From positions 1,426,001 to 1,490,000 of the forward strand of contig NZ_CP027433.1 of assembly GCF_002993285.1 (NCBI RefSeq): DNA of 64,000 nucleotides. Reading direction: 5' to 3'. The stretch comes from Gordonia iterans. GTDB lineage: Bacteria > Actinomycetota > Actinomycetes > Mycobacteriales > Mycobacteriaceae. The notes under the pieces were generated by a model. The model was not told where the DNA came from. It ran no database searches and saw only the letters and a list, made by a program, of their open reading frames with translations. Of the stretch, positions 16,606-24,902 are shown one piece after another (position 1 is the first letter of the stretch; the number at the start of each line of letters is the position of its first letter). The translations under genes were made by a program, and so were the position numbers.

Positions 16606-17679
16606 TCAGCGGTTGGCGCCGCGGCCGATGATCGGCCAGTGTTCGGTGCCGTGGGCAGTGTCGGCGACGAGCTCGTCGGTCAGGTTCACCGCGGTGCAGA
16701 CGTGGTTCGGAATCGCACGCACGAGCTCGCCGAGGCCTGGAAGTGTCGTGCCGGAGGGGTGTTCGACGACGGCATGATGTTCGGACAGGGACACGATCCG
16801 CGCATCCGGGTAGTCGAGCAGCCGGCCGAAGCCGGTGGTCCACGGCGGCCGATCGGCACCGAGTGTCTTGCTCCCGGCATCGAGGACCGCTCTTCGCCGT
16901 CGTGCATCCACGCTCACCACGGTGGCCATCGCGACGAGGGCGATCTGGCCGGCGTCGCACGAGCCGAGCTCCCATTGCTGTGCGTCGTTGAAGGGGTACA
17001 CGCCGGGGCGGATCTCGGTGAGTCCTGCGGCGTCGGCGAACGCCACCGTCGGCGTCGACCCGCCGCTGATCACCCGGGGATCGATTCTGCTGCGGCGCAG
17101 GGATTCCGCTGCCTCGGACAGCGACTCGGCCTCCTGGCGCGCGGCCTCGGAGCGGGCCGGGCCGGGACCGTAGCCGTGGCCGGGAAAGGTGAAGACGCCG
17201 ATCGTCTGCAGCCCGCCGTCGCGGGCTGCAGCGGCGATCTCGCCGGCCTCGTCGGGTGCCACTCCGGTCCTGTGCATCCCGGAGTCGATCTCGATCAGGA
17301 CCTCGACCGGGGCGCCTCGCAGACCTGCGGCGAGACGCCGCGCGCCGTCGACGGAGTCGACGCCGACCCGCAGCGCGCAACGGCTGGCCAGAGCCCGCAA
17401 GCGGTCGGCCTTCGTGGGCGAGAGCCAGAGGGGGTACGCGATGAACAGGTCGGTGAAGCCTGCGTCGGCGAAGGCCTCGGCCTCGGCGATCGTCGCGACC
17501 GTGAGCCCCGCCGCGCCGGCGTCGATCTGGCGTTGCGCCACCTGTGTGCACTTGTGAGTCTTGGCGTGCGGCCGCAGCTGCAGTCCCTGTGTGGCGGCCC
17601 AGCCGGCCAGTCTCTCGATGTTGCGTCGGAGCCGGTCGTCGTCGACCAGTAGGTACGGCGTGTCGTCGCGCTCCTGCAC
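16606..17679 (-). CDS. DSD1-type PLP enzyme (D-threonine aldolase/D-serine dehydratase-like)
   Basis: A 357-residue fold-type III PLP enzyme. The N-terminus TPYLLVDDDRLRRNIERLAGWA leads to LRPHAKTHK, whose first Lys (K40) is the expected PLP lysine. Later motifs are EIDSGMHRTGV, FTFPGHGYG, VISGGSTPT, EIRPGVYPFND and IPNHVCTAVNL, all typical of the DSD1/D-threonine aldolase group. Activity would be on a D-amino acid; the exact substrate is not clear from sequence. The GTG at 17679 is chosen because family homology begins right there; the upstream open frame is low-complexity Arg/Ser. Confidence 0.85.
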   Translation of the reverse strand: MQERDDTPYLLVDDDRLRRNIERLAGWAATQGLQLRPHAKTHKCTQVAQRQIDAGAAGLTVATIAEAEAFADAGFTDLFIAYPLWLSPTKADRLRALASRCALRVGVDSVDGARRLAAGLRGAPVEVLIEIDSGMHRTGVAPDEAGEIAAAARDGGLQTIGVFTFPGHGYGPGPARSEAARQEAESLSEAAESLRRSRIDPRVISGGSTPTVAFADAAGLTEIRPGVYPFNDAQQWELGSCDAGQIALVAMATVVSVDARRRRAVLDAGSKTLGADRPPWTTGFGRLLDYPDARIVSLSEHHAVVEHPSGTTLPGLGELVRAIPNHVCTAVNLTDELVADTAHGTEHWPIIGRGANR

Positions 17680-17764
17680 GCGTCCAGCGTTCCACACTCC
17701 GGTGCGGCGTGCCGCTGCTGATCTCCGGCTCGATGCCGGGCCGGTAGATCGGCCGCGCTGCGAG

Positions 17765-18130
17765 CTACTCGCCGAACGCCGATCGGACGATCTCGCCGAC
17801 CCTGACTGCGGTCGCTTCATCGAACTCGTTCAGGTACCAGGCACACGGAAGCAGTGCGTCGGTCGCGGCCGGATCGCGCTGGACCTGTGCTTTCTCGGTG
17901 AGCCCGAAGGTCATCAGTTCGTCGTCGAGCCGGAAGAACACGATCACGGGGGTGCTGCGCCCGGTGGCGTAGCCGGGCATTCCGTACCAGAGTCGCGGCT
18001 TGAGTTTGGGCCCGGCGGACAGGATCGCCTCGTGCAGGCGGCGGCCGATGGAGCGGTAGGGCTCGGGCATGGAGTCGATCTTGTCGACGACGGCCTGCTG
18101 CTCTTTGGTGGCCTTGTCGGTGGTAGCCAT
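17765..18130 (-). CDS. DUF1801 (YdhG-like) protein
   Basis: A 121-residue protein with family motifs VVDKIDSMPEPYRSIGRRLHEAI, PRLWYGMPGYATG and PVIVFFRLDDELMTFGL. DUF1801 members are small cytosolic proteins of poorly defined function, some described as iron-chaperone-like. The ATG at 18130 is preceded by GAAAGGGCC as ribosome site. It is divergent from dnaE2, with 274 bp between the two starts. Confidence 0.8.
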   Translation of the reverse strand: MATTDKATKEQQAVVDKIDSMPEPYRSIGRRLHEAILSAGPKLKPRLWYGMPGYATGRSTPVIVFFRLDDELMTFGLTEKAQVQRDPAATDALLPCAWYLNEFDEATAVRVGEIVRSAFGE

Positions 18131-18378
18131 GATTCTGGCCCTTTCATTCGCGCCGCTGTCGCGGCATGGATACGACAATCCGCCCGCCGGTGACGGGTGG
18201 ATCGCACTATCTCCATTGCGGACATGTCCTGCCGGAGCCGGTAGTCCCCTCCGCGAATGTGTCAGGTGAGCACTTCACCATCGAGAGCGCGCGAGGCACG
18301 TGACCTCACTCCGTCAGAATAGGGGAACGCGGGCGCCGATCGCCACTGGAGCGGTGGTCTGCGGCCACATGGATGCCA

Positions 18379-18405
18379 TCGAACATACGTTCTATAATGG
18401 TCCGG
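18379..18405 (+). promoter_or_regulatory. LexA box and -10 element of dnaE2
   Basis: TCGAACATACGTTCTA (18379-18394) is a near-perfect LexA operator differing from the imuA' box at one spacer base. A consensus TATAAT (18393-18398) overlaps its right end, and the dnaE2 GTG follows after six bases. LexA bound here would cover the -10 element. The layout predicts a leaderless, SOS-induced transcript. Confidence 0.92.
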
Positions 18406-21400
18406 TGGGATGGAGTAACGGGCCGCCGAGCTGGTCGGAGATGGAGCGAGTGCTCTCCGGCCGGTCGCCTGCCGCGGGTGCCGACGGCGCGCAGCCATAT
18501 GTCCCGGGCGACGGCGGGGACTCCCCGGCTTGGTCGCGCAAGCGTGGCGCGTATCAGCCCGAGGAGGTGCGCTCCGTCGTCTCGGCGGTCCCGTACGCCG
18601 AACTCCACGCGCACAGCTCCTACAGCTTCCTCGACGGCGCCTCGCTGCCCGAAGAGATGGTCACCGAGGCGCAGCGGCTCGATCTGAAAGGTCTCGCGCT
18701 GACCGACCACGACGGCTTCTACGGCGTTGTTCGCTTCGCCGAGGCCGCCCGCGAGTACGGCATGCCGACGGTCTTCGGTGCAGAGCTCTCGCTGCAACGG
18801 GATTCTGCGCGTGCGGGAGCGGTGGATCCGCCAGGTGAGCACCTGCTGGTCCTCGCCCGAGATGCCGAGGGCTATCGGCGGCTGTCCCGGGTGATCGCCG
18901 ACGCGCACATGAGCGGCGACCCTTCGACGGGGCTCAGGGGCCGAAAGGGGCTGCTGAGTTACGACGCGGACCTCCTCACCTCGTCGGCGAGGGGACACTG
19001 GCTGATCTTGACCGGCTGTCGGAAGGGATCGGTGCGCCGGGCGCTGGCTGCCGGCGGTGCGGTGTCGGCACGAAAGACGCTGGGGGAGTTGACTGATCGC
19101 TTCGGTCGGGAGAACGTCGTCGTCGAGCTGACCGCTTCCGGCTGCAGCGACGACGACGAGCGCAACGAAGTGCTGACAGCGTTGGCCGGTGAGGCGCGAC
19201 TGCCGACCGTTGCCACCACGGGCGCGCATTTCTCGGGCCCGCAGCGACGACGGCTCGCCATGGCGGTGGCCGCGGTGCGGGCGCGCACCGACGTCGCCAC
19301 CATCGCCGAATGGCTGCCGGGCATCGGTGGGGCACATCTGCGCAGTGGAGACGAGATGGCCCGGCTGATGCCGGCGCACCGCGAGGCGATCGACAACGCT
19401 GCGGCGCTGGCCGCGGACTGCTCCTTCTCGCTGGGGCTGATCGCGCCGAATCTGCCGCCTTTCGACGTTCCCGAGGGACATACCGAGGCGAGTTGGCTGC
19501 GGGAGCTGACCGAGCGGGGTGCCCGCCGCCGCTACGGCACCCGCGTCGACCGCCCCGATGCCTATCGGCAGATCGATCACGAGCTGGACATCATCGAGAC
19601 GCTGATGTTCCCCGGGTACTTCCTCGTGGTGCACGACATCGTCGATTTCTGCAAACAGCACGACATCCTCTGCCAGGGCCGGGGGAGCGCCGCGAACTCG
19701 GCGGTCTGCTACGCGCTGGGCATCACCAACGTCGACCCGGTGGCGAACAAGCTGTTGTTCGAGCGGTTTCTGGCGCCCGAGCGAGACGGTCCGCCGGACA
19801 TCGACGTCGACATCGAGTCCGACCGCCGCGAAGAGGTGATCCAGTACGTCTACGCTCGTCACGGCCGCGAGTACAGCGCCCAGGTCGCGAACGTGATCAC
19901 CTACCGCGGACGGTCGGCAGTGCGCGACATGGCGCGAGCGCTCGGCTACGCCCCCGGGCAGCAGGATGCGTGGAGCAAGGTGCCCGACTCGGCACCCGAC
20001 GACGTGCGCGCCATGGCCGCGGAGATCGCCTCCATGCCAAGGCATCTCGGGATCCACTCCGGTGGAATGGTGATCTGTGACCGGCCGATCGCCGACGTCT
20101 GCCCCACCGAGTGGGCGCGCATGGAGGGGCGAAGCATCCTGCAGTGGGACAAGGACGACTGCGCCGCCGTCGGCCTGGTGAAGTTCGACCTCCTGGGCCT
20201 GGGGATGCTCTCTGCGCTGCACTATGCGATGGATCTGGTGAAGGCGCACAAGGGAATCGAGGTGAATCTGGCCGCGCTCGACCTCTCTGAGGAGGCCGTC
20301 TACGACATGCTCTGCCGCGCTGACACTGTCGGCGTGTTCCAAGTGGAGTCGCGGGCGCAGATGGCGACGCTGCCCCGACTCAAGCCGCGCAACTTCTACG
20401 ACCTCGTGGTGGAGGTCGCGCTGATCCGGCCCGGCCCCATCCAGGGCGGCTCGGTGCACCCGTACATCCGGCGACGCAACGAGCAGGAGGCGCCCACCGT
20501 CGAACATCCGTCGATGGAGAAGGCTCTCGAGCGGACTCTCGGCATCCCGCTGTTCCAGGAACAGCTGATGCAACTGGCGGTCGACGTCGCCGGGTTCGAT
20601 GCTTCCGAGGCCGATCAGCTCCGGCGGGCGATGGGTTCCAAGCGCTCGCCGGAGAAGATGGAGCGGCTGCGTTCCCGCTTCTATGAGGGGATGGAAAGGG
20701 TCAACGGCATCACCGGCGAGACGGCTGACCGGATCTACGAGAGGATGGCGGCTTTCGCCAATTTCGGCTTCCCGGAGAGTCATTCGCAGAGTTTCGCGTC
20801 GCTGGTCTTCTACTCGGCGTGGTTCAAGCTGCATCATCCGGCGGCGTTCTGTGCCGCACTGCTGCGGGCGCAGCCGATGGGCTTCTACTCGCCGCAATCG
20901 CTGGTTGCCGATGCTCGGAGACACGGCGTCACGGTGCATCGGCCGGACGTGAACGTCTCCGTCGCGCATGCGGAACTGGAGAACCGGGGTCTCGACGTGC
21001 GAATCGGTCTGGGGGCGGTCCGGGGACTGGGTGACGACGCGGCGCAGCGCATCGTCGACGATCGGCTCGCGCAAGGGGAGTACCGGAGCATCGCCGATCT
21101 CTCCCGGCGGACGGAACTGACCGCGGCACAACTGGAATCGCTGGCCACCGCGGGCGCCTTCGAGTCGCTGGGGCTGGATCGACGTGCTGCGCTGTGGGAA
21201 GCCGGGGCGGCAGCCGGGATCCGCGAGGACCAGCTCCCGGTGGTCTCCCCGCGGGAGGCGCCGACGCTGCCGGGGATGTCCGACGTCGAACTGGCGGCGG
21301 TGGATGCGATGTCGACTGGAATCACGCCACACGCCTATCCGACGCAGTACCTGCGCCCGCGGCTGGACGCGATGGGGGTGACGCCGGCCGACCGGCTGCT

Positions 21401-21689
21401 CTCGGTGCCCGACGGTTCGCGTGTGACCGTCGGCGGCGCGGTGACCCACCGTCAGCGCCCGGCGACAGCATCCGGGGTCACTTTCGTGAACCTGGAAGAC
21501 GAGACCGGGATGGTGAACGTGGTCTGCTCGGTCGGGCTGTGGACCCGCTACCGGAAGCTGGCGCAGACCGCGTCGGCACTGCTGATTCGCGGAAAGGTGC
21601 AGAACGCCGAGGGCGCGGTGACCGTCGTCGCCGATCGCATACAGCAGCTGGACCTGCGCGTGGGCACCCGTTCGCGCGACTGGTGCTGA
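18405..21689 (+). CDS. dnaE2: Error-prone DNA polymerase III alpha subunit DnaE2
   Basis: A 1094-residue C-family polymerase, the catalytic member of the ImuA'-ImuB-DnaE2 mutasome. The N-terminal MGWSNGPPSWSEMERVL matches the conserved start of mycobacterial DnaE2. The PHP domain begins at PYAELHAHSSYSFLDGAS. The polymerase core has SAANSAVCYALGIT and the acidic motif PDIDVDIESDRREEVIQYVYARHG, then KRSPEKMERLRSRF and the fingers region. The C-terminal OB-fold is GSRVTVGGAVTHRQRP...VNLEDETGMVNVV. The GTG at 18405 is chosen over an upstream ATG because the promoter -10 lies between them. Confidence 0.97.
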   Translation: MGWSNGPPSWSEMERVLSGRSPAAGADGAQPYVPGDGGDSPAWSRKRGAYQPEEVRSVVSAVPYAELHAHSSYSFLDGASLPEEMVTEAQRLDLKGLALTDHDGFYGVVRFAEAAREYGMPTVFGAELSLQRDSARAGAVDPPGEHLLVLARDAEGYRRLSRVIADAHMSGDPSTGLRGRKGLLSYDADLLTSSARGHWLILTGCRKGSVRRALAAGGAVSARKTLGELTDRFGRENVVVELTASGCSDDDERNEVLTALAGEARLPTVATTGAHFSGPQRRRLAMAVAAVRARTDVATIAEWLPGIGGAHLRSGDEMARLMPAHREAIDNAAALAADCSFSLGLIAPNLPPFDVPEGHTEASWLRELTERGARRRYGTRVDRPDAYRQIDHELDIIETLMFPGYFLVVHDIVDFCKQHDILCQGRGSAANSAVCYALGITNVDPVANKLLFERFLAPERDGPPDIDVDIESDRREEVIQYVYARHGREYSAQVANVITYRGRSAVRDMARALGYAPGQQDAWSKVPDSAPDDVRAMAAEIASMPRHLGIHSGGMVICDRPIADVCPTEWARMEGRSILQWDKDDCAAVGLVKFDLLGLGMLSALHYAMDLVKAHKGIEVNLAALDLSEEAVYDMLCRADTVGVFQVESRAQMATLPRLKPRNFYDLVVEVALIRPGPIQGGSVHPYIRRRNEQEAPTVEHPSMEKALERTLGIPLFQEQLMQLAVDVAGFDASEADQLRRAMGSKRSPEKMERLRSRFYEGMERVNGITGETADRIYERMAAFANFGFPESHSQSFASLVFYSAWFKLHHPAAFCAALLRAQPMGFYSPQSLVADARRHGVTVHRPDVNVSVAHAELENRGLDVRIGLGAVRGLGDDAAQRIVDDRLAQGEYRSIADLSRRTELTAAQLESLATAGAFESLGLDRRAALWEAGAAAGIREDQLPVVSPREAPTLPGMSDVELAAVDAMSTGITPHAYPTQYLRPRLDAMGVTPADRLLSVPDGSRVTVGGAVTHRQRPATASGVTFVNLEDETGMVNVVCSVGLWTRYRKLAQTASALLIRGKVQNAEGAVTVVADRIQQLDLRVGTRSRDWC

Positions 21690-21777
21690 CGGAAATGCGG
21701 CCGTGCGCCGATGCGGTACGACACGCCTTATGTCGCGAGTTGCTCCCGCGCCGCCGCCTGCCCTCCAGAATCGAAGC

Positions 21778-21927
21778 GGATGGACGGTGCGAGCGGGATC
21801 GCTGGATCCGTCTCAGGGGATACCCCTGGGTTCATGAACTGTTCTGCATAACGTCGCGCGCAGCACGGCACACTTCGTGTGCGCTTCTGCGCGCCGAAGA
21901 CGACAAGTCTGGTCGCGCCGTCCATCC
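21778..21927 (+). ncRNA. Candidate retron msr-msd RNA (a1/a2 inverted repeats with hairpins)
   Basis: A 15-nt arm GGATGGACGGTGCGA (21778-21792) is matched by TCGCGCCGTCCATCC (21913-21927); the arms pair over 15 positions with one G-U. Right after the first arm is an AGC (21792-21794), the usual context of the retron branching guanosine (G21793). Two short msr-like hairpins follow, GGATC-GCTG-GATCC (21796-21809) and CAGGGG-ATA-CCCCTG (21814-21828). A longer msd-like hairpin comes next, with GCGCGCAG (21856) pairing CTGCGCGC (21887) and GCACAC/GTGTGC inside. The order a1-msr-msd-a2-RT is that of retrons, and an RT gene begins 22 bp later. No folding program was run. Confidence 0.6.
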
Positions 21928-21948
21928 ATGAACAACGAAGGTGGAGTG

Positions 21949-22836
21949 ATGACGGGATCGGGCCTGCGGAGGTGGAACCGCTTCGACAGCGCGGATGGTC
22001 GCTTCGGTGGAATCGCTGATCAGCTCCGACGGCGACGATCCGGCGCAGGTCTGGACCAGCCGCGAGCTGAACGGCGCACTGATCACCGCCGTCGATCCGG
22101 TGATCGCGGACGACATCACCAGGCTGCTTCTCGACGCGTTCGCGCGACCGCCGGCCGCGCTGCGCGAGGAGCTCTCGGCGCTGCTTTCCGCCGTCCCCGC
22201 CGAGCCTCGTGTCTGGCCCACCGAAACACAGGTCTCGCGGCCGGTGTTCGACGTCCCGCCGCAGTGGCGACCTATCTGACGAGTCTGTGCACGACAGTGC
22301 TGGCCGTCGCCGACCGAGATCAGACCGACTGGTACCACGCTGCGCTGCTGCGCGAACGACACCTGCCGCAGGGTGCGCCGACGTCGCCCGCTCTGCTGAA
22401 CCTGGTGCTCCGTCGGCTCGACATCAGAATCAGCGGCTACGCGGCGAAGCACGGCATCACCTATACACGGTACGCAGACGACCTGGCCTTCTCCGGCGAC
22501 GGGATGGACACCGGACGACTGCACTGGTTCGTCGCCCGGGTCGTCGTCGCCGAAGGGTTCAGGCTGCACCCGGACAAGACCCGGGTGATGGGCGAACATC
22601 AGCGACAGCAACTCGCCGGCCTGGTGGTCAACCGCGGACTGCACGCGCGGCGATCCGAGTACGACGCACTGAAAGCGCTGCTGCACAACGCGGCTCGCGA
22701 GGGCGCAGCGTCTCAGAACCGGGTCGGGCATCAGGACTTCCGCGCTCACGTATACGGGCGGATCGATTGAGTGTCGACCGGATCTCCCCGTCGTCGCGAA
22801 CGCCTGCTGGCGATGGCGGCGCAGGTGGAGTGGTGA
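21949..22836 (+). pseudogene. Retron-type reverse transcriptase, degraded
   Basis: An ATG at 21949 with a good AGGTGGAG ribosome site begins MTGSGLRRWNRFDSADGR. Homology-like sequence then continues in another frame (VESLISSDGDD..., VWTSRELNGALI, DAFARPPAALREELSAL) to about 22260. It then jumps frame to YLTSLCTTVLAV, HLPQGAPTSPALLNLVLRRL, TYTRYADDLAFSGD and RQQLAGLVVN, the later RT motifs with catalytic YADD. About 110-130 residues, containing the earlier palm motifs and the first catalytic Asp, are missing at the junction. The frame then stops at TGA (22768-22770) where Trp would fit, and continues VSTGSPRRRERLLAMAAQVEW to 22836. At least three lesions make it non-functional as read. Confidence 0.75.
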
Positions 22837-23020
22837 GGTCTCGACTCCGCGGCGGTCGGGAGCTGCGTCCTGAATCGGCGGGAGACGCATCGGCGTCGTC
22901 GCGGGACACACTCGCGGTGGTGATGGGACGCGCTCGCGCGATCGGAGCACAGCCGTGCCGCGTGCGAGTTAGTGTCAGGCGAAACCGTCCACCGAACGAA
23001 GGAACCGGGAAGGGGCAGGC

Positions 23021-23788
23021 ATGGAGGTCGTGATCACCGACCACCCCGAGCAGGTGATGGCCGACATCATCGCCGGTGCTGTGACCGACGGTGCGACGAC
23101 GCTCGGTCTGGCTACCGGATCGTCGCCGCTGCCGACGTATCGAGAACTGATTCGGCGACACCGAGAAGACGGGCTATCCTTCGCCGGGGTGAAGGCGGTC
23201 CTGCTCGACGAGTACGTGGGCCTGCCGCCGACGCACCCGGAATCGTATGCGCGCTTCATCCGCGAGAACTTCACCGACCACGTCGACATCGGCGACGTGT
23301 ACTCGCCAGACGGCATGGACCCGGACTACCGCGCGGCCGCACTGAACTACGACGCGCTGATCAAGGAGGTCGGGCCGGTCGACGTGCAGATCCTCGGGAT
23401 CGGCAGCAACGGTCACATCGGGTTCAACGAGCCGTCGTCGGCACTCACCTCGCGGACCCGGATCAAGACCCTGACGGAGAAGACCCGGCAAGACAACGCG
23501 CGATTCTTCGACGACGACCTCGACCAGGTGCCCATGCACGTGATCACTCAGGGCCTGGGGACCATCTGCGAGGCGCGTCATCTGGCGCTCGTGGCCACTG
23601 GTGAGGGCAAAGCCGACGCGATCGCCGTGGCCGTCGAAGGACCGTTGTCCGCCGCATGCCCGGCGTCGATCCTGCAATGGCCCCCGCATGCCACCGTCGT
23701 GGTGGATCCGGCGGCGGCCTCCAAACTCCGCGACTACGACTACTACCGCTATGTGTATGAGAACAAGCCGGAGAACCAGCGGTCGTAG
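23021..23788 (+). CDS. nagB: Glucosamine-6-phosphate deaminase
   Basis: Converts glucosamine-6-phosphate to fructose-6-phosphate and ammonia in amino-sugar catabolism. The 255-residue protein has LGLATGSSPLPTYRELI for phosphate binding, LDEYVGLPPTHPESYARF with the catalytic acid region, and GIGSNGHIGFNEP followed by SRTRIKTLT. Asn replaces the Asp of enteric NagB in GxxDGHI, as in several Gram-positive enzymes. The AAGGGGCAGGC before the ATG is the ribosome site. No nagA or PTS gene is adjacent. Confidence 0.95.
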   Translation: MEVVITDHPEQVMADIIAGAVTDGATTLGLATGSSPLPTYRELIRRHREDGLSFAGVKAVLLDEYVGLPPTHPESYARFIRENFTDHVDIGDVYSPDGMDPDYRAAALNYDALIKEVGPVDVQILGIGSNGHIGFNEPSSALTSRTRIKTLTEKTRQDNARFFDDDLDQVPMHVITQGLGTICEARHLALVATGEGKADAIAVAVEGPLSAACPASILQWPPHATVVVDPAAASKLRDYDYYRYVYENKPENQRS

Positions 23789-23802
23789 CTGACGACGTCC
23801 CA

Positions 23803-23983
23803 ATGGACCTGCTGCCGTCTCGCGACGAACGGCTGCGGGTGAAGTTGGGATTCAGCATCTCGATCGGCTGGATGATGCAGTCGGTGATTGTACACGCAGG
23901 GAATGCTCACCGACACCGCCGTGTTCGACGACTACCTCGCTCACCTCGACGCGATGCCCGACGGCGGCGTCGACGACCGTTAG
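23803..23983 (+). pseudogene. Remnant of a TetR-family regulator C-terminal domain
   Basis: Short stretches read as the end of a TetR effector domain: [25 protein letters not shown] in one frame and [22 protein letters not shown] in the next. They join if one A is removed from GCAGGGAATGCTC near 23902. No DNA-binding N-terminus exists, since nagB ends 14 bp upstream. TetR regulators often sit beside ABC exporters, and an exporter follows here, so this is probably its lost repressor. Identification rests on pattern memory and is tentative. Confidence 0.45.
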
Positions 23984-23990
23984 GAACACC

Positions 23991-24902
23991 ATGACCAGTC
24001 CTGACCTCGCCATCGACATGGCCGGAGTCACCAAACGATTCGGCTCTTTCGCCGCCCTCGACGACCTGAATCTGACCGTAGAGACGGGAGAGGTGCACGG
24101 CTTCCTCGGGCCCAACGGTGCGGGCAAGTCCACCGCGATCCGGATCCTGCTCGGCGTGCTGCGCGCGACGTCCGGCCGGGTCCGGCTCCTCGGGGGAGAC
24201 CCCTGGCGGGACGCGGTCGGGCTGCATAGTCGCCTCGCCTATGTGCCCGGCGACGTCGAGCTGTGGCCCAATCTCACCGGCGGCACCGCGATCGACTTGT
24301 TCGCCCGACTGCGCGGCGGCGTCGACGAGGGCAAGCGGGACGACCTGATCGACCGCTTCGGTCTGGACCCCACGAAGAAGGGGCGCACCTACTCCAAGGG
24401 CAACCGGCAGAAGGTGGCTTTGATCTCCGCGCTCGCCTCGAACGTCGACCTGCTGCTGCTCGACGAGCCGACTGCGGGGCTGGATCCGCTGATGGAGGCC
24501 GAGTTCCAGCGCTGCATTCGGGAGGCGACGGACGCGGGAACCACGGTCTTGCTTTCCAGCCACATCCTGGCCCAGGTGGAGGTGCTCGCCGACCGGATTT
24601 CGATCATCCGGCAGGGGCGGATCGTCGAGACCGGAACCCTCGACGAGATGCGGCACCTGCGGCGCACCTCGGTCAGTGTGCGCAGCGTGCGGCCGCTTCC
24701 CGAACTGGCCGACGTCGATGGAGTGCACGACCTGCGAGTGGACGGCGAGCACGTGCGCTTCGACCTGGATGCGGCTGCGCTGCCGACCGTGCTGCAACTA
24801 CTCTCCGACCGCGAGGTGGCGGCGCTGACTGCCACGCCGCCGACTCTCGAGCAACTTCTGCTCAGCCACTACGGCGAGGTGGCGGCCGGGGCGTCGACGT
24901 GA
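23991..24902 (+). CDS. ABC exporter ATP-binding protein
   Basis: A 303-residue ABC ATPase. Walker A is GPNGAGKST, Walker B is [12 protein letters not shown], and the H-loop is LLSSHIL. The signature is YSKGNRQKV rather than LSGGQ, typical of the DrrA/CcmA-like drug-export group. A C-terminal extension of about 90 residues follows the nucleotide-binding domain. The stop overlaps the permease GTG (GTGA), so the two form one transporter. The substrate is unknown; tetronasin/antibiotic exporters have this two-gene design. Confidence 0.92.
   Translation: MTSPDLAIDMAGVTKRFGSFAALDDLNLTVETGEVHGFLGPNGAGKSTAIRILLGVLRATSGRVRLLGGDPWRDAVGLHSRLAYVPGDVELWPNLTGGTAIDLFARLRGGVDEGKRDDLIDRFGLDPTKKGRTYSKGNRQKVALISALASNVDLLLLDEPTAGLDPLMEAEFQRCIREATDAGTTVLLSSHILAQVEVLADRISIIRQGRIVETGTLDEMRHLRRTSVSVRSVRPLPELADVDGVHDLRVDGEHVRFDLDAAALPTVLQLLSDREVAALTATPPTLEQLLLSHYGEVAAGAST

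Noticed and set aside
18306-21449. Long minus-strand open frame opposite dnaE2
   Set aside because: dnaE2 is unmistakable in the other strand; the antisense frame has no domain and typical high-GC shadow composition.
21856-21894. Intrinsic terminator of dnaE2
   Set aside because: The hairpin is about 170 bp past the stop, lacks a U-tract and is nested inside a longer inverted repeat adjacent to an RT gene.
21949-22836. Group II intron maturase
   Set aside because: No maturase X or endonuclease domain and no intron domain V-like hairpin seen; the YADD/PQGAPTSP style and the upstream a1/a2 repeats fit a retron better.
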